Below, in pieces: positions 23,957 through 32,524 of a stretch of 64,000 nucleotides of DNA. The DNA is taken from assembly GCF_037055325.1 (NCBI RefSeq), contig NZ_CP146373.1, forward strand, positions 2,046,001 through 2,110,000, in the 5' to 3' direction. This DNA is from Arachnia propionica (lineage in GTDB: Bacteria; Actinomycetota; Actinomycetes; Propionibacteriales; Propionibacteriaceae). The position numbers and the translations under genes were made by a program. The notes under the pieces were generated by a model, which had not been told where the DNA came from, did no database searches, and was given only the letters and a program-made list of their open reading frames with translations. How positions within the stretch are numbered: the stretch's first letter is position 1; each line of letters opens with the position of its first letter.

Positions 23957-24163
23957 TCATCGGTCCCTGCACACCTTGGGCATGGCTCTTGCGTCCCGTA
24001 CCCCCTCGGACATCTCACCGTCTGCATTGACCGGGGTCCAACGTTCGGCAGGGGTCCACTCAGAACGGCAACCATTGCATCGGAACAACGGCAGCCCATC
24101 GTGGAACTCCCTCGCATCACGCCAGTCGCACAAGCCTCGGCAATCGTTGTGAATCAGAGTCAT
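23957..24163 (-). CDS. Small cysteine-containing protein of unknown function
   Basis: A 68-residue frame: MTLIHNDCRGLCDWRDAR, then FHDGLPLFRCNGCRSEWTP, then an acidic tail. Four cysteines (8, 12, 29, 32) and His5 suggest a small metal-binding knuckle (CNGC type). It looks coding rather than shadow: no other gene covers it, it begins 26 nt after the stop of the MFS exporter on the same strand, and it ends exactly at a terminator hairpin. Family unknown to me. It could be cotranscribed with the exporter. Confidence 0.6.
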   Translation of the reverse strand: MTLIHNDCRGLCDWRDAREFHDGLPLFRCNGCRSEWTPAERWTPVNADGEMSEGVRDARAMPKVCRDR

Positions 24164-24189
24164 GAGGAGCAGGTTAGTCGCTCAAGGAC

Positions 24190-25725
24190 TCAGTCCTCCT
24201 CGTCCTGTCCGGACTTTGCAGCCACCACTTTTCTGAGAGTGAAGGCGATCACCATGACGGCCAGCACCACAATCCCGGCCGCCGTCAGCCCCGCCATCCG
24301 GGACGCGTCCCCGAAGGCCGCCAACGCCGCCTCTCGCACCGAGGAATCCGTCCCTGCGTCGGAAAGGGTTGCGGTGAATGAGCCATCAGCCACCCCGGGC
24401 ATCGAACGACGAAGGGACTCGGCATACTGGCTCGCCAACACGGCCCCCAGCACAGCGATCCCGAGGGCGGTTCCGATCTCCTGGACCGTGTCATTCATAG
24501 AGGAGATCAACCCAGACCGGCTCGTGGGACCCGACGACATGAGCAGGTCGTTGGACACGACCATCACGCCCCCGTTGCCCATACCGAGCAGGATCAGGAC
24601 GATCAGGGACGGCAGGTAGCCGCGGATGGGCTGCGCCAGGCCGTACGCGGCGGCGGCCGCACCCATCAGCGCCAGGCCGAGCAGGACGACGGTACGCACC
24701 TCAAGACGTTTCACGAGCAGCGGGACCAACAAGGAAGCGATCACGGCGCCACCCGCCATCGGTAGCACCGCAACCCCGGCCAGCAACGCCGCCAAACCAT
24801 CGACGAGCTGGAGCTGCTGGGTGATCATGAACAGCAGACCAGCCATCGTGAACATGGTGGCCGCCGCAGCGAGGGCCGCCCCCAGAAACGCGGGGTTCCT
24901 CGCAACATCGAGATCGAACATGCTCACCTCTCCCCTGCTCGAACGCAACCAGAACAGCACCAGCGCCGCGGCACCGATACCCGCCGCGGCCAGCACCACG
25001 GTGTCGGTGACACCGTCGGAGGAGGAGTGAATGACGGCGTAACTGACCCCGAAAAGACCGACACCCGCGAGAAGAGCCCCAGGAATGTCCAGGCGGCGCG
25101 GGTGTGGGTCGCGCGACTCCGGCACCAGTGCCGCCGCTCCGGTGAAGGCGATGGCTGCCATCACCGCGTTCAGGATGAAGATTCCGCGCCAGTGCCAGAT
25201 CTGCAACACGACCCCGGAGATCAGTGGCCCGATGATCACCCCGAGGGATGTCACGGCGCCCCAGATCCCGATCGCGGTCGGGCGGGTGTCGCGGTCGAAG
25301 ACGTGGGTGATGATCGAGAGGGTGCCGGGCATGAACATCGCCCCGCCGATTCCCATGACGGCCCGACCAGCAATGACGACGTTCGCATCGGGAGCGAACG
25401 CCCCGATCAGGGAACCTACCGCGAGTACCACGATCCCGAGCAGGAACACCTTACGGCGCCCGTAGCGGTCCGAGACCGCCCCCGCGGTGAGCACCACCGA
25501 GGCCAGCGCCAGCGAGTAGGCGTCCATTACCCACTGCAGCTGCTGGGTGGTGGCCTCGAGTTCTGCTTGGACATGTGGCAAGGCCAGCGTCATGCCGGAC
25601 TGGTCGAACTGAATGATGGTCGTCGCCAACGACAGTGCCACCAGGATCCACCATCGCCTAGGTGACGCGACAGCCGCCGCTCCCGGGGCCCCGCTCAGCG
25701 GGTTCTGGTTCTGTTCCTCGGTCAC
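24190..25725 (-). CDS. MFS multidrug exporter, DHA2 (14-helix) family
   Basis: A 511-residue proton-coupled efflux protein. The first helix contains LSLATTIIQFDQSGMTLALPHV. Motif A is LTAGAVSDRYGRRKVFLLG (about 81-99), and motif C, VTSLGVIIGPLISGVVLQ (about 157-174), is diagnostic of antiporters. The length and about 14 hydrophobic segments point to DHA2 (EmrB/QacA type). It is divergent from a TetR gene; a perfect palindrome lies 16 nt upstream of its ATG, so repression by that TetR with release by a drug-like ligand is likely. Confidence 0.92.
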   Translation of the reverse strand: MTEEQNQNPLSGAPGAAAVASPRRWWILVALSLATTIIQFDQSGMTLALPHVQAELEATTQQLQWVMDAYSLALASVVLTAGAVSDRYGRRKVFLLGIVVLAVGSLIGAFAPDANVVIAGRAVMGIGGAMFMPGTLSIITHVFDRDTRPTAIGIWGAVTSLGVIIGPLISGVVLQIWHWRGIFILNAVMAAIAFTGAAALVPESRDPHPRRLDIPGALLAGVGLFGVSYAVIHSSSDGVTDTVVLAAAGIGAAALVLFWLRSSRGEVSMFDLDVARNPAFLGAALAAAATMFTMAGLLFMITQQLQLVDGLAALLAGVAVLPMAGGAVIASLLVPLLVKRLEVRTVVLLGLALMGAAAAAYGLAQPIRGYLPSLIVLILLGMGNGGVMVVSNDLLMSSGPTSRSGLISSMNDTVQEIGTALGIAVLGAVLASQYAESLRRSMPGVADGSFTATLSDAGTDSSVREAALAAFGDASRMAGLTAAGIVVLAVMVIAFTLRKVVAAKSGQDEED

Positions 25726-25740
25726 CGATCCGCCTCCAAA

Positions 25741-25765
25741 TGTTGTATAACGATGTTATACAACA
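25741..25765. promoter_or_regulatory. Operator-like 25-bp palindrome between MFS exporter and tetR
   Basis: tgttgtataac, a 3-nt centre gat, then gttatacaaca: an exact 11-bp inverted repeat. It lies 15 nt upstream of the MFS start and 33 nt upstream of tetR. Spacing and symmetry fit a TetR dimer site controlling both genes. A further partial half-site (ttgttata) follows at 25766. Confidence 0.8.
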
Positions 25766-25798
25766 TTGTTATAGCAGATCTATCGTTACGCTTCTTCC

Positions 25799-26383
25799 AT
25801 GCCACGACCACGGCCCCACGACGACCATCTGCGCGAGCAGCTGCTCGGCATCGCGACCGAAACGATTGCCCGCACCGGCGTCGAGGGTCTCTCTCTACGT
25901 ACCCTCGCCACGGACGCCGGCACCTCGACCAGCGCGGTTTACCAGCTCTTCGGTAGCCGAGCGGCGCTGTTGGACGCGGTCTACCTGAAGGTCCTGGAGG
26001 AGTTCAATCGCGCCCAGGCCGACGCCCCGATGCACGAGGACTCGACTGAGGACCTCCTGGAACTGGCCCGCGCCTACCGGCGCTGGGCCCTTGAGAACAG
26101 AAAACAGTTCCTTGTCCTGGTGGAACGGATCACCCCGAGCCAGGAGGCCGTCGCGGGGGTGGTGGGCCACGCGGTCCCCGTCGAGGACCGCGTCAGAAGG
26201 GCACTGGACAAAGGCGCCCTGTCAGGCCCCCTGGAACAGGTCGTGCTGTCGCTGTGGGCTACGGTGCACGGCTACACCGCTCTCGAGGTCGCGGGCGTGA
26301 TCACAGGATCCGATGACGACTTCGAGGCCATCGCCAGAGCCACCCAACGCGGATGGTCCCCGGATGCGGGGAAACAAACCTAG
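25799..26383 (+). CDS. TetR-family regulator of the divergent MFS exporter
   Basis: A 194-residue repressor. The N-terminal HTH reads LSLRTLATDAGTSTSAVYQLFGSRAALLDAVYLKV (about 31-65). The C-terminal domain (AYRRWALENRKQFLVLVERI, then LSLWATVHGYTALEVAGVI) is of the WHG/TetR_C_33-like type, in which W/H/G residues line the pocket. Divergent to the DHA2 exporter with the palindrome at 25741 between them. Ligand unknown. Confidence 0.9.
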   Translation: MPRPRPHDDHLREQLLGIATETIARTGVEGLSLRTLATDAGTSTSAVYQLFGSRAALLDAVYLKVLEEFNRAQADAPMHEDSTEDLLELARAYRRWALENRKQFLVLVERITPSQEAVAGVVGHAVPVEDRVRRALDKGALSGPLEQVVLSLWATVHGYTALEVAGVITGSDDDFEAIARATQRGWSPDAGKQT

Positions 26384-26440
26384 TCTTGACGCATGTGCAA
26401 CACGACGACCCCCTACGAGCCCCCCGTCTGAGGCCGCACC

Positions 26441-26562
26441 TCAGTCGGCCTTCACCTTCTCCTGCGCGATGATCTGCTGGAAGGTCTCCAGGGCTGGGCT
26501 CCGGAAACCACCTGGGCGCCCATGAAGAAGAAAGTCGCGACGCGACCATCCGCGTTCACTCC
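26441..26562 (-). pseudogene. Frameshifted duplicate of the dsbA 3' end
   Basis: Reading on the minus strand from about 26562, the bases encode GVNADGRVATFFFMGAQVV, then SGAQP; after a one-base deletion the next frame gives LETFQQIIAQEKVKAD and a stop at 26441. This aligns with the C-terminus of the DsbA-like protein encoded at 27356 (GVNGTPFFFVGTRPVSGAQP, then LEIFQQIIAQEKEKIG). The fragment begins inside the last codons of the ccdA-like gene, so the duplication joint lies at or within that gene's 3' end. No start or active site is present; it is not expected to make a protein. Confidence 0.85.
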
Positions 26563-27356
26563 GACCGACGACGCCCGGCCCACCAGATCAACACGCCGAC
26601 GACAGCTGCGACCACAACCATCACCACCAGGTCCGGGACACCCGCCCCCCACACGCGCAGCAGGCCCTCGAGTTCAGACTGTTGCCGGGCATCAAGCAGC
26701 CCGCCAATGGCCGACGTGGCGTCGGTGACCAGAAAGAGAACCCCGATCCCGGCTATCAACAATCCGCTCAACAGGGCCCACCACGTGGTGTGCAGTGACC
26801 CGATCCGGAGTTCGCGCGGCCGCAGCAAGCGCGCGATATCGAACCCTTCCCACAACCAGGCCAACACGAGCAGCGGGACAACCATGCCTGCTGCGAAACA
26901 GGCCAGCAGCAGAGCACCATAGAGCGGTGACCCACCAACCGCCGCCATGGTGAGGACGGCACCCAGCAGCGGACCGGTGCAGGCCCCGGCCAAACCGTAG
27001 ACCGCGCCCATCGCAATGACCGCCAAAAGGCTGGTGCCACCAGAACTGCGCAGCCCGGGCATGGGAATCCGGATGCCGAGAGCAGTCACCAGCCCGAGCA
27101 GGATCAATACCACCCCACCTCCAGGGGCCAGGCTCTGACGGTGCGTGATCAACAGCGCCCCCAACGCCCCGGCCCCCAGACCCATGGGCACGAGAGTTAG
27201 CAGCATCCCCAGGTAAAAAGCTCCGGTTCGGGCCACGAGCCGGCCCTTCACATCGCCGAAAGCATAGGCGAAGAACGACGGCAACAGCATCGCCGCACAC
27301 GGGCTCAGCAGAGCTGCGAGCCCCCCGAGAAAGGAACCTGCGAAGCCGATCCCCAT
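26556..27356 (-). CDS. CcdA/DsbD-like thiol-electron transporter
   Basis: A 266-residue integral membrane protein with about 7 membrane segments. Conserved cysteines lie in LLSPCAAMLLPSFFAYAFGDVKG (helix 1, about 17-39) and GLAGACTGPLLGAVLTMAAVGG (helix 4, about 118-139), the redox pair that passes electrons from cytoplasmic thioredoxin to extracytoplasmic partners. The start codon overlaps the stop of the DsbA-like gene (TGATG), indicating one operon. The extreme C-terminus (RRRSE) merges into the dsbA-derived remnant, so the original 3' end may have been altered. Confidence 0.88.
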   Translation of the reverse strand: MGIGFAGSFLGGLAALLSPCAAMLLPSFFAYAFGDVKGRLVARTGAFYLGMLLTLVPMGLGAGALGALLITHRQSLAPGGGVVLILLGLVTALGIRIPMPGLRSSGGTSLLAVIAMGAVYGLAGACTGPLLGAVLTMAAVGGSPLYGALLLACFAAGMVVPLLVLAWLWEGFDIARLLRPRELRIGSLHTTWWALLSGLLIAGIGVLFLVTDATSAIGGLLDARQQSELEGLLRVWGAGVPDLVVMVVVAAVVGVLIWWAGRRRSE

Positions 27357-28144
27357 CAGCCAATCTTCTCTTTCTCCTGAGCGATGATCTGCTGGAAGAT
27401 CTCCAAAGGCTGGGCACCGGAGACCGGACGGGTTCCGACGAAGAAGAAAGGCGTCCCGTTGACGCCCATCTGACGTCCCTCGGCGGTTTCGGTCTTAACA
27501 GCGGCCCGGGTCTCCTCGGAGCGATAGTCGGCCTCGAAGGCCGCCATGTCCGGCACCCCGATCTGTGTTGCAACCTCCATGACGAGATCGTCTTTGACAT
27601 CGGGATGTCCCTGGTTGGGAAGCCTCCTGTGGAGGGCATCCTGGAATTCCCAGAACAAGCCCTGTTTCCCTGCCGCTCTGGCCGCCGCCGCGGCAGCGAT
27701 GGAGTCATCGCCGAAGACTGCGAGGTCGCGGAATTCGACCCGCAAGGTTCCGTCATCAATCAACGGTTGCAGCTTCGGGAGCGTGTCCTCAGCAAACACG
27801 GCGCAGAACGGGCATCGGTAATCGGCGTACTCGATCATCACCACAGGGGCGTCAACTCGGCCCTTCGCCATCGGGTCGTTTTCCTGACGCCTGGCGAGTT
27901 TCGCGATCCCGGCCTCCTGCTCAGCCTTCTGCGACGGGTCCGTCGCCTGCTGGGTGGTGGCTCCTGTCGCCGTTGCAGCGGTCGAAGAAGTCCCGGAGGT
28001 GCCGCCCTGTGACGCACCGTTTTGCATGGTCTGGCTCAACATCCCCACACAGAACACGAGCGCAACAATCAGTGCTCCTGTCGCTATCTTCCACGGACGC
28101 GCCGGATCCGGTTTCTCCGATTTCGGCTGCTGTTTGGCACTCAT
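27356..28144 (-). CDS. Membrane-anchored DsbA/thioredoxin-like oxidoreductase
   Basis: A 262-residue protein from the ATG at 28144. It has one N-terminal membrane anchor (about 19-38, KIATGALIVALVFCVGML), a Ser/Thr/Ala-rich linker, then a DSBA-like domain with the active site YRCPFC (Cys111/Cys114) and the cis-Pro loop GVNGTPFFFVG (about 227-237). It resembles actinobacterial secreted disulfide oxidoreductases and would act on the outer face of the membrane. It is cotranscribed with the CcdA-like gene, which could keep it reduced or recycle it. Confidence 0.9.
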   Translation of the reverse strand: MSAKQQPKSEKPDPARPWKIATGALIVALVFCVGMLSQTMQNGASQGGTSGTSSTAATATGATTQQATDPSQKAEQEAGIAKLARRQENDPMAKGRVDAPVVMIEYADYRCPFCAVFAEDTLPKLQPLIDDGTLRVEFRDLAVFGDDSIAAAAAARAAGKQGLFWEFQDALHRRLPNQGHPDVKDDLVMEVATQIGVPDMAAFEADYRSEETRAAVKTETAEGRQMGVNGTPFFFVGTRPVSGAQPLEIFQQIIAQEKEKIG

Positions 28145-28288
28145 CACCGTCCCCCTCACATTCTCTGCTCTTGCAGATGCAGCATCCTACGGTGCATGGA
28201 TCAAGGATCCCAAGTGAACGTTTGACGGATCCCTGTCTCCGAACCAAGTAGAGTATGTCTTCTATCCCAGGAGTGAGGATTACTGCCC

Positions 28289-30469
28289 TTGAGCACTTCC
28301 CGAGGCGACCTCCGGCGCGAAATCGCGCTGGAGCAGGAACATGTTGACCGGGTATACGAAAACCTCGCGGCCTCCACGGCCAGCGCCCGGACACTCGCCC
28401 GCAGCAGCGCGGAGATCTACACAACGGACAGGGATGACTACCTACGTGAGGAGTCCGGGACCGCCCTGTTCGAACGCGACGCTTTTGCCTACCAGGCGGC
28501 AAAACGTCTGGCGATTCTCGATGCGGAACACGAGGGATTGGTTTTCGGTCGGCTCGACCTGAACTTCCCCGAGACCCGTTACATCGGTCGGCTCGGTGTC
28601 CGCGACGCCGAATACGAGCCCTTGGTCATCGACTGGCGGGCCCCCGCGGCCGAGCCCTTCTATCGCGCCACCCAGGCGTCTCCTATGAACGTGATCCGGC
28701 GTCGCGTGCTGCGTTGCCGTAACGATCACGTCATTGGTTTGGAGGACGACCTGCTGGATACCAGCGCTGACACCGACCTGCCGATCCTCGGGGAGGGAGC
28801 GTTGATGGCGGCGCTGACCCGGGCCCGGGGACGTACCATGCGCGACATCGTCGCCACCATCCAGGCGGAACAGGACGAAGCCATCCGCGCCCCCTACCAG
28901 GGGGTGACGATCATCGGTGGTGGCCCCGGCACCGGCAAAACCGTGGTGGCTCTGCACCGCGCCGCCTATCTGCTGTATACCAACCGGGCCCGCCTCGAGA
29001 AGGGTGGGGTTCTCGTCGTGGGCCCCAGCTCGGTGTTCATGAACTACATCGAGCGGGTGCTGCCGAGCCTCGGCGAGGAATCCGTGACGCTGCGCGCGAT
29101 CGGAGCCGTGGCCGGCGACACGCTAGGAATGGTCTCGGAGCGGATCGACGTCGCACCAGCAGCCACCCTGAAGGGCTCGCTGCGAATGCTAAAGGTGCTT
29201 CGCCGACTGGTTCGCCGCCCCCCGAACTCTGCCGTGGAGGAAGTGCGGATCAGCGTCAAGGGTGAGGTTCTGACACTGGACGCGGTGGAACTGGCCGGGA
29301 TCCGGGAGTCGACACTGTCCAACTACAAGATGAACCGCGGTCGCGCTGCAGCCACGACGTCAGTGGCTCGGGCGCTCGCCGGGAAACTGACGGTCGACGT
29401 GGGACTCAACCCCCAGGAGATCGATGAGCACATCCGCGAGCACCAGCGTTTCAGGGAGTTCATGGAATCCTGGTGGCCGATGCTCGATGCCCCTACCGCG
29501 CTTGCTCGCTTGGCAGATCGGGAGCTGCTCGACGAGCTGGCACCACACCTCACGACCGAGGAGCGCGACCACCTGGCGGAGTCCTACCAGTGGCTGCAAA
29601 CCGATGCCCTCGAGATCACCGGCTGGTCGGTAGCCGACATGACGCTGCTGGACGAGCTGCTGGAGATGCTGGGGCCTGTACCTGTCGAGTCACACGAAGA
29701 TCCGGTTTTCATCGACTTCGGGAACGTCTCGGAGCTGGTCACCACCTCCGACCTGCTGCGCCGCGAACACTCCGTCGACCCCGACGACGACCCGCAGACC
29801 ACCTACACCCACATTCTCGTCGACGAGTCCCAGGACATCACCCCCATGCAGTGGCGGATGCTGCGACGCCGGGGACCGCAGGCGTCGTGGACGCTCGTCG
29901 GCGACCCTGCGCAGAGCTCCTACCCGGACGCCGCCGAGTTGGAGCGAGCGGTCAACGACCTCGTGGGTCGTGCCCCACTGCGTCGCTTCACCCTGTCCAC
30001 CAACTACCGTTCCCCCTCCGAGATCTTCGACCTGGCGGCAAAGGTCATCACCCGAGTGTTTCCCGAGGCCAGCCTGCCACGTGCGGTGCGTAACACCGGC
30101 CTGGTGCCGAAGCTCGCCGAAACCGATGAAGCCGGCCTGACGGAGGCGATCATCACCTTGTCTCTCGGCCTGGCCGGACACGTCAGCGGAACGTTGGGCA
30201 TCATTGTTCCGCCCTCACGGCTGGGGGCCACGACCCGCCTGGCGATGTCCGATCCGCGGCTGGCGGCCCTGGAGGAACGCCTCATTGTGGTCACCGCGTT
30301 GCAGGCCAAGGGCCTGGAGTACGATGGCGTTCTGGTGGTCTGCCCCGACGAGATCGTCACGGAGGCTCCCGGCGCGGAGCGGGTGCTGTATGTCGCCCTG
30401 ACCCGCGCCACCCAACGCATGGCTGTCCTTGACGTCGGAACCTCCGTCTGGCGGACCGCCCTCAGCTGA
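28289..30469 (+). CDS. helD: HelD-type RNA polymerase-associated helicase-like ATPase
   Basis: UvrD/Rep-like superfamily 1 ATPase of 726 residues. HelD proteins release stalled or post-termination RNA polymerase; some confer rifampicin tolerance. The N-terminal coiled coil (LRREIALEQEHVDRVYENL, about 8-26) is the arm that enters the RNAP secondary channel in the family. Walker A is GGGPGTGKT (210-218), Walker B is ILVDESQDITPMQW, and the late motif is VVTALQAKGLEYDGVLVV. The TTG start at 28289 has gagg 10 nt upstream; no better start preserves the coiled coil. It is divergent from the dsbA operon. Confidence 0.88.
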   Translation: MSTSRGDLRREIALEQEHVDRVYENLAASTASARTLARSSAEIYTTDRDDYLREESGTALFERDAFAYQAAKRLAILDAEHEGLVFGRLDLNFPETRYIGRLGVRDAEYEPLVIDWRAPAAEPFYRATQASPMNVIRRRVLRCRNDHVIGLEDDLLDTSADTDLPILGEGALMAALTRARGRTMRDIVATIQAEQDEAIRAPYQGVTIIGGGPGTGKTVVALHRAAYLLYTNRARLEKGGVLVVGPSSVFMNYIERVLPSLGEESVTLRAIGAVAGDTLGMVSERIDVAPAATLKGSLRMLKVLRRLVRRPPNSAVEEVRISVKGEVLTLDAVELAGIRESTLSNYKMNRGRAAATTSVARALAGKLTVDVGLNPQEIDEHIREHQRFREFMESWWPMLDAPTALARLADRELLDELAPHLTTEERDHLAESYQWLQTDALEITGWSVADMTLLDELLEMLGPVPVESHEDPVFIDFGNVSELVTTSDLLRREHSVDPDDDPQTTYTHILVDESQDITPMQWRMLRRRGPQASWTLVGDPAQSSYPDAAELERAVNDLVGRAPLRRFTLSTNYRSPSEIFDLAAKVITRVFPEASLPRAVRNTGLVPKLAETDEAGLTEAIITLSLGLAGHVSGTLGIIVPPSRLGATTRLAMSDPRLAALEERLIVVTALQAKGLEYDGVLVVCPDEIVTEAPGAERVLYVALTRATQRMAVLDVGTSVWRTALS

Positions 30470-31349
30470 CCCGGTCCCCCCAACCGATCGCCTCGAGGAC
30501 CTCTGAGGTGGCCTTCCAACGGTTCTGAGTGAAGAACTGGAGCCCGGGAGCCCCGGCCGCCAGGAGCTCTCGGCACAGATTGATGGCACGAGACAGTCCG
30601 ATGCTACGGACCTCGGCGGGATTCCGGGCGGCCCGGAGCGCGGCAACGAAGTCCTCAGGAAGGGGACAATCCGCCAGCGATGCGAACCTTTCGATCTGGG
30701 TGATCACTGTCAGCGGAGCAATGCCGGGGATGATGGGGATCTGGCTGCCGCGGTCACGGACCCGGTTCACCAACTCCACGTAGCGGTGCGATTCGAAGAA
30801 CAGCTGCGTGATGGCGTAGTCCGCACCCGCCGCCGCCTTCTCCACGACGATCCGGGCGTCCAGTTCAGGATCGTTGTCCGGTTGGTGGACGTTCGGGAAG
30901 GCAGCCACGCCAACGCAGAAATCACCGTGTCCCTTGATGAGCTGCACCAGTTCCGTCGCGTTGCCGAGCCCTTCGGGGTGCTGTTCCCAGGGTTGCTGCG
31001 GTCCGCCGGGCATGTCCCCGCGGATGGCCAGGATGTCGCGTACCCCGGCCTCGGCGAAGGCATCCAGGGTGCGCAGCAGATCATCAGTGGACTGGGAAAC
31101 ACAGGTCAGGTGACCGACGACGGTGGCGTGCTGGGCAGCCCCCAGAGCGGCGGTCGCGGCCACCGTACGATCACGGGTGGAACCGGAGGCCCCATAGGTG
31201 ACCGACAGAAAAGCCGGGTGGAACCGGCTCAGTTTCGCGACGGATGTGTCAAAGCGCGGCTGTTCCTCAGGACTGCGGGGAGGAAAGAACTCAAAGCTCA
31301 GCGTCGGGGACGTGGTGTCGCGGAGAAGCTCGGCAACGGTCGGGGACAT
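30462..31349 (-). CDS. metF: Methylenetetrahydrofolate reductase MetF
   Basis: FAD enzyme that reduces 5,10-methylene-THF to 5-methyl-THF for methionine synthesis. The ATG at 31349 gives 295 residues, matching the bacterial catalytic-domain form. Visible motifs: LSFEFFPPRSPEEQ (catalytic Glu, about 18-31), SVTYGASGSTRDRT (about 49-62), LAIRGDMPGG and DYAITQLFF. A longer frame to 31412 lacks homology. Its stop overlaps the helD stop region by 8 bp (convergent). It is divergent from the polyprenyl synthase gene, as in mycobacteria. Confidence 0.95.
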   Translation of the reverse strand: MSPTVAELLRDTTSPTLSFEFFPPRSPEEQPRFDTSVAKLSRFHPAFLSVTYGASGSTRDRTVAATAALGAAQHATVVGHLTCVSQSTDDLLRTLDAFAEAGVRDILAIRGDMPGGPQQPWEQHPEGLGNATELVQLIKGHGDFCVGVAAFPNVHQPDNDPELDARIVVEKAAAGADYAITQLFFESHRYVELVNRVRDRGSQIPIIPGIAPLTVITQIERFASLADCPLPEDFVAALRAARNPAEVRSIGLSRAINLCRELLAAGAPGLQFFTQNRWKATSEVLEAIGWGDRVS

Positions 31350-31441
31350 GAGGACAAGGATACGAGAAGTCAGACGACGTGAAACGGACCAACAAGCTGG
31401 TTGAGCCGGCACCTGTTGACGAGGCCTCTAAGCTGGATCGC

Positions 31442-32524
31442 ATGCTGATTCCCCCCGCCCACGACCCGACGAACCCAGCTTTCGTCTCGGCGGTGGAGAA
31501 GGCACTCATGGATTTTCTCGGTGGATTGAGCGAACGTGCGGACCGCATCGGTGCGCTCCCCCTGCTGGAGGCGGCACAGGCATGCATCGCAGGCGGGAAA
31601 CGGCTGCGTCCTGCCTTCTGCTACTGGGGGTATGTCGCAGCTGCCGGACGCCCCGCCGACCCGGATCCGCTGCTGCGCGCTGCTGCCTCCCTCGACCTGC
31701 TACACGCTTCCCTCCTGGTTCACGACGACCTGTTGGACGGCTCCGACACCCGGCGGGGTGCACCATCGGCTCATCGTCGTTTCGAGGCTCTCCTTCCGGG
31801 CCCTCGGGCTACCCGTTTCGGGGAGGCAGCCGCGATCCTGCTGGGCGATGTCCTGTTCTCCTGGAGTGCGGAGATGTTCGAAAGCGCAGGTCTTTCCCCG
31901 GAGGCCATTCGCGACGCTGCTCCGGTGCTCGCGACGATGCGAAGCGAGGTGCTGTGTGGTCAGTACCTCGACGTTGCGGCCGCGTTCGGAGCCACCGACC
32001 GCTCCACCCCGCGGGCCCAGGCCGACACCGCCGAGAAGGTGCTGGAGTTCAAGTCCGCCCGCTACTCGGTGCGGCGCCCCGCCGAGCTGGGGGCAACACT
32101 CGGCGAGGCCCCGCCGAGGCTGCTCGCGACTTTGGGCACCTACGGTTCCCTGGTGGGAAGGGCCTTCCAACTGCGCGACGATCTCCTCGGGGTTTTCGGG
32201 GATCCCAGTGTCACGGGAAAACCCGCGGGAGACGACATCCGGGAGGGCAAACGCACGCTGCTGGTACTGACGGCCCTGGAGAACGGCAACACCCACCAGC
32301 GCGAGATCTTGACTTCCCTCCTCGGTGCTCCCGGGCTCACCGAAGAGGATCTCACGACCGCCCGGGAGATCATCGAGACCACCGGGGCACGGGACTCGTG
32401 CGAGGAACTCATCGCACGTTCCACCAGGGATGCCCTGACCGCTCTGGAAGGAGTCGACATGGACGCAGAGGGGCTCTCGGCCCTCATCGCACTCGCAGGA
32501 CTGGCCACCGATCGTGATCGATGA
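31442..32524 (+). CDS. idsA: Polyprenyl diphosphate synthase (IdsA-like trans-prenyltransferase)
   Basis: Condenses isopentenyl diphosphate with allylic diphosphates to geranylgeranyl-type chains. The ATG at 31442 gives 360 residues. The first aspartate-rich motif is [13 protein letters not shown] (His94, Asp95-96, Asp99), and the second is [39 protein letters not shown] supplies the IPP-binding Lys/Arg. The frame is also open from a GTG at 31379 (21 more residues); neither start has a convincing Shine-Dalgarno. Its last codons overlap the start of the P-type ATPase gene by 11 nt. Confidence 0.93.
   Translation: MLIPPAHDPTNPAFVSAVEKALMDFLGGLSERADRIGALPLLEAAQACIAGGKRLRPAFCYWGYVAAAGRPADPDPLLRAAASLDLLHASLLVHDDLLDGSDTRRGAPSAHRRFEALLPGPRATRFGEAAAILLGDVLFSWSAEMFESAGLSPEAIRDAAPVLATMRSEVLCGQYLDVAAAFGATDRSTPRAQADTAEKVLEFKSARYSVRRPAELGATLGEAPPRLLATLGTYGSLVGRAFQLRDDLLGVFGDPSVTGKPAGDDIREGKRTLLVLTALENGNTHQREILTSLLGAPGLTEEDLTTAREIIETTGARDSCEELIARSTRDALTALEGVDMDAEGLSALIALAGLATDRDR

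Noticed and set aside
26394-26432. Twelve-codon frame MCNTTTPYEPPV after tetR, possible leader peptide
   Set aside because: Nothing downstream on the plus strand could be controlled by it; the next bases are the reverse-strand dsbA remnant, and such short frames arise by chance.
26428-26444. 6-bp stem ctgagg/cctcag after tetR as a terminator
   Set aside because: Short stem and no T-tract; too weak to call.
28222-28254. ttgacg and tagagt as -35/-10 of helD
   Set aside because: Spacing is 21 nt, outside the usual 16-19, and no better -10 is seen.
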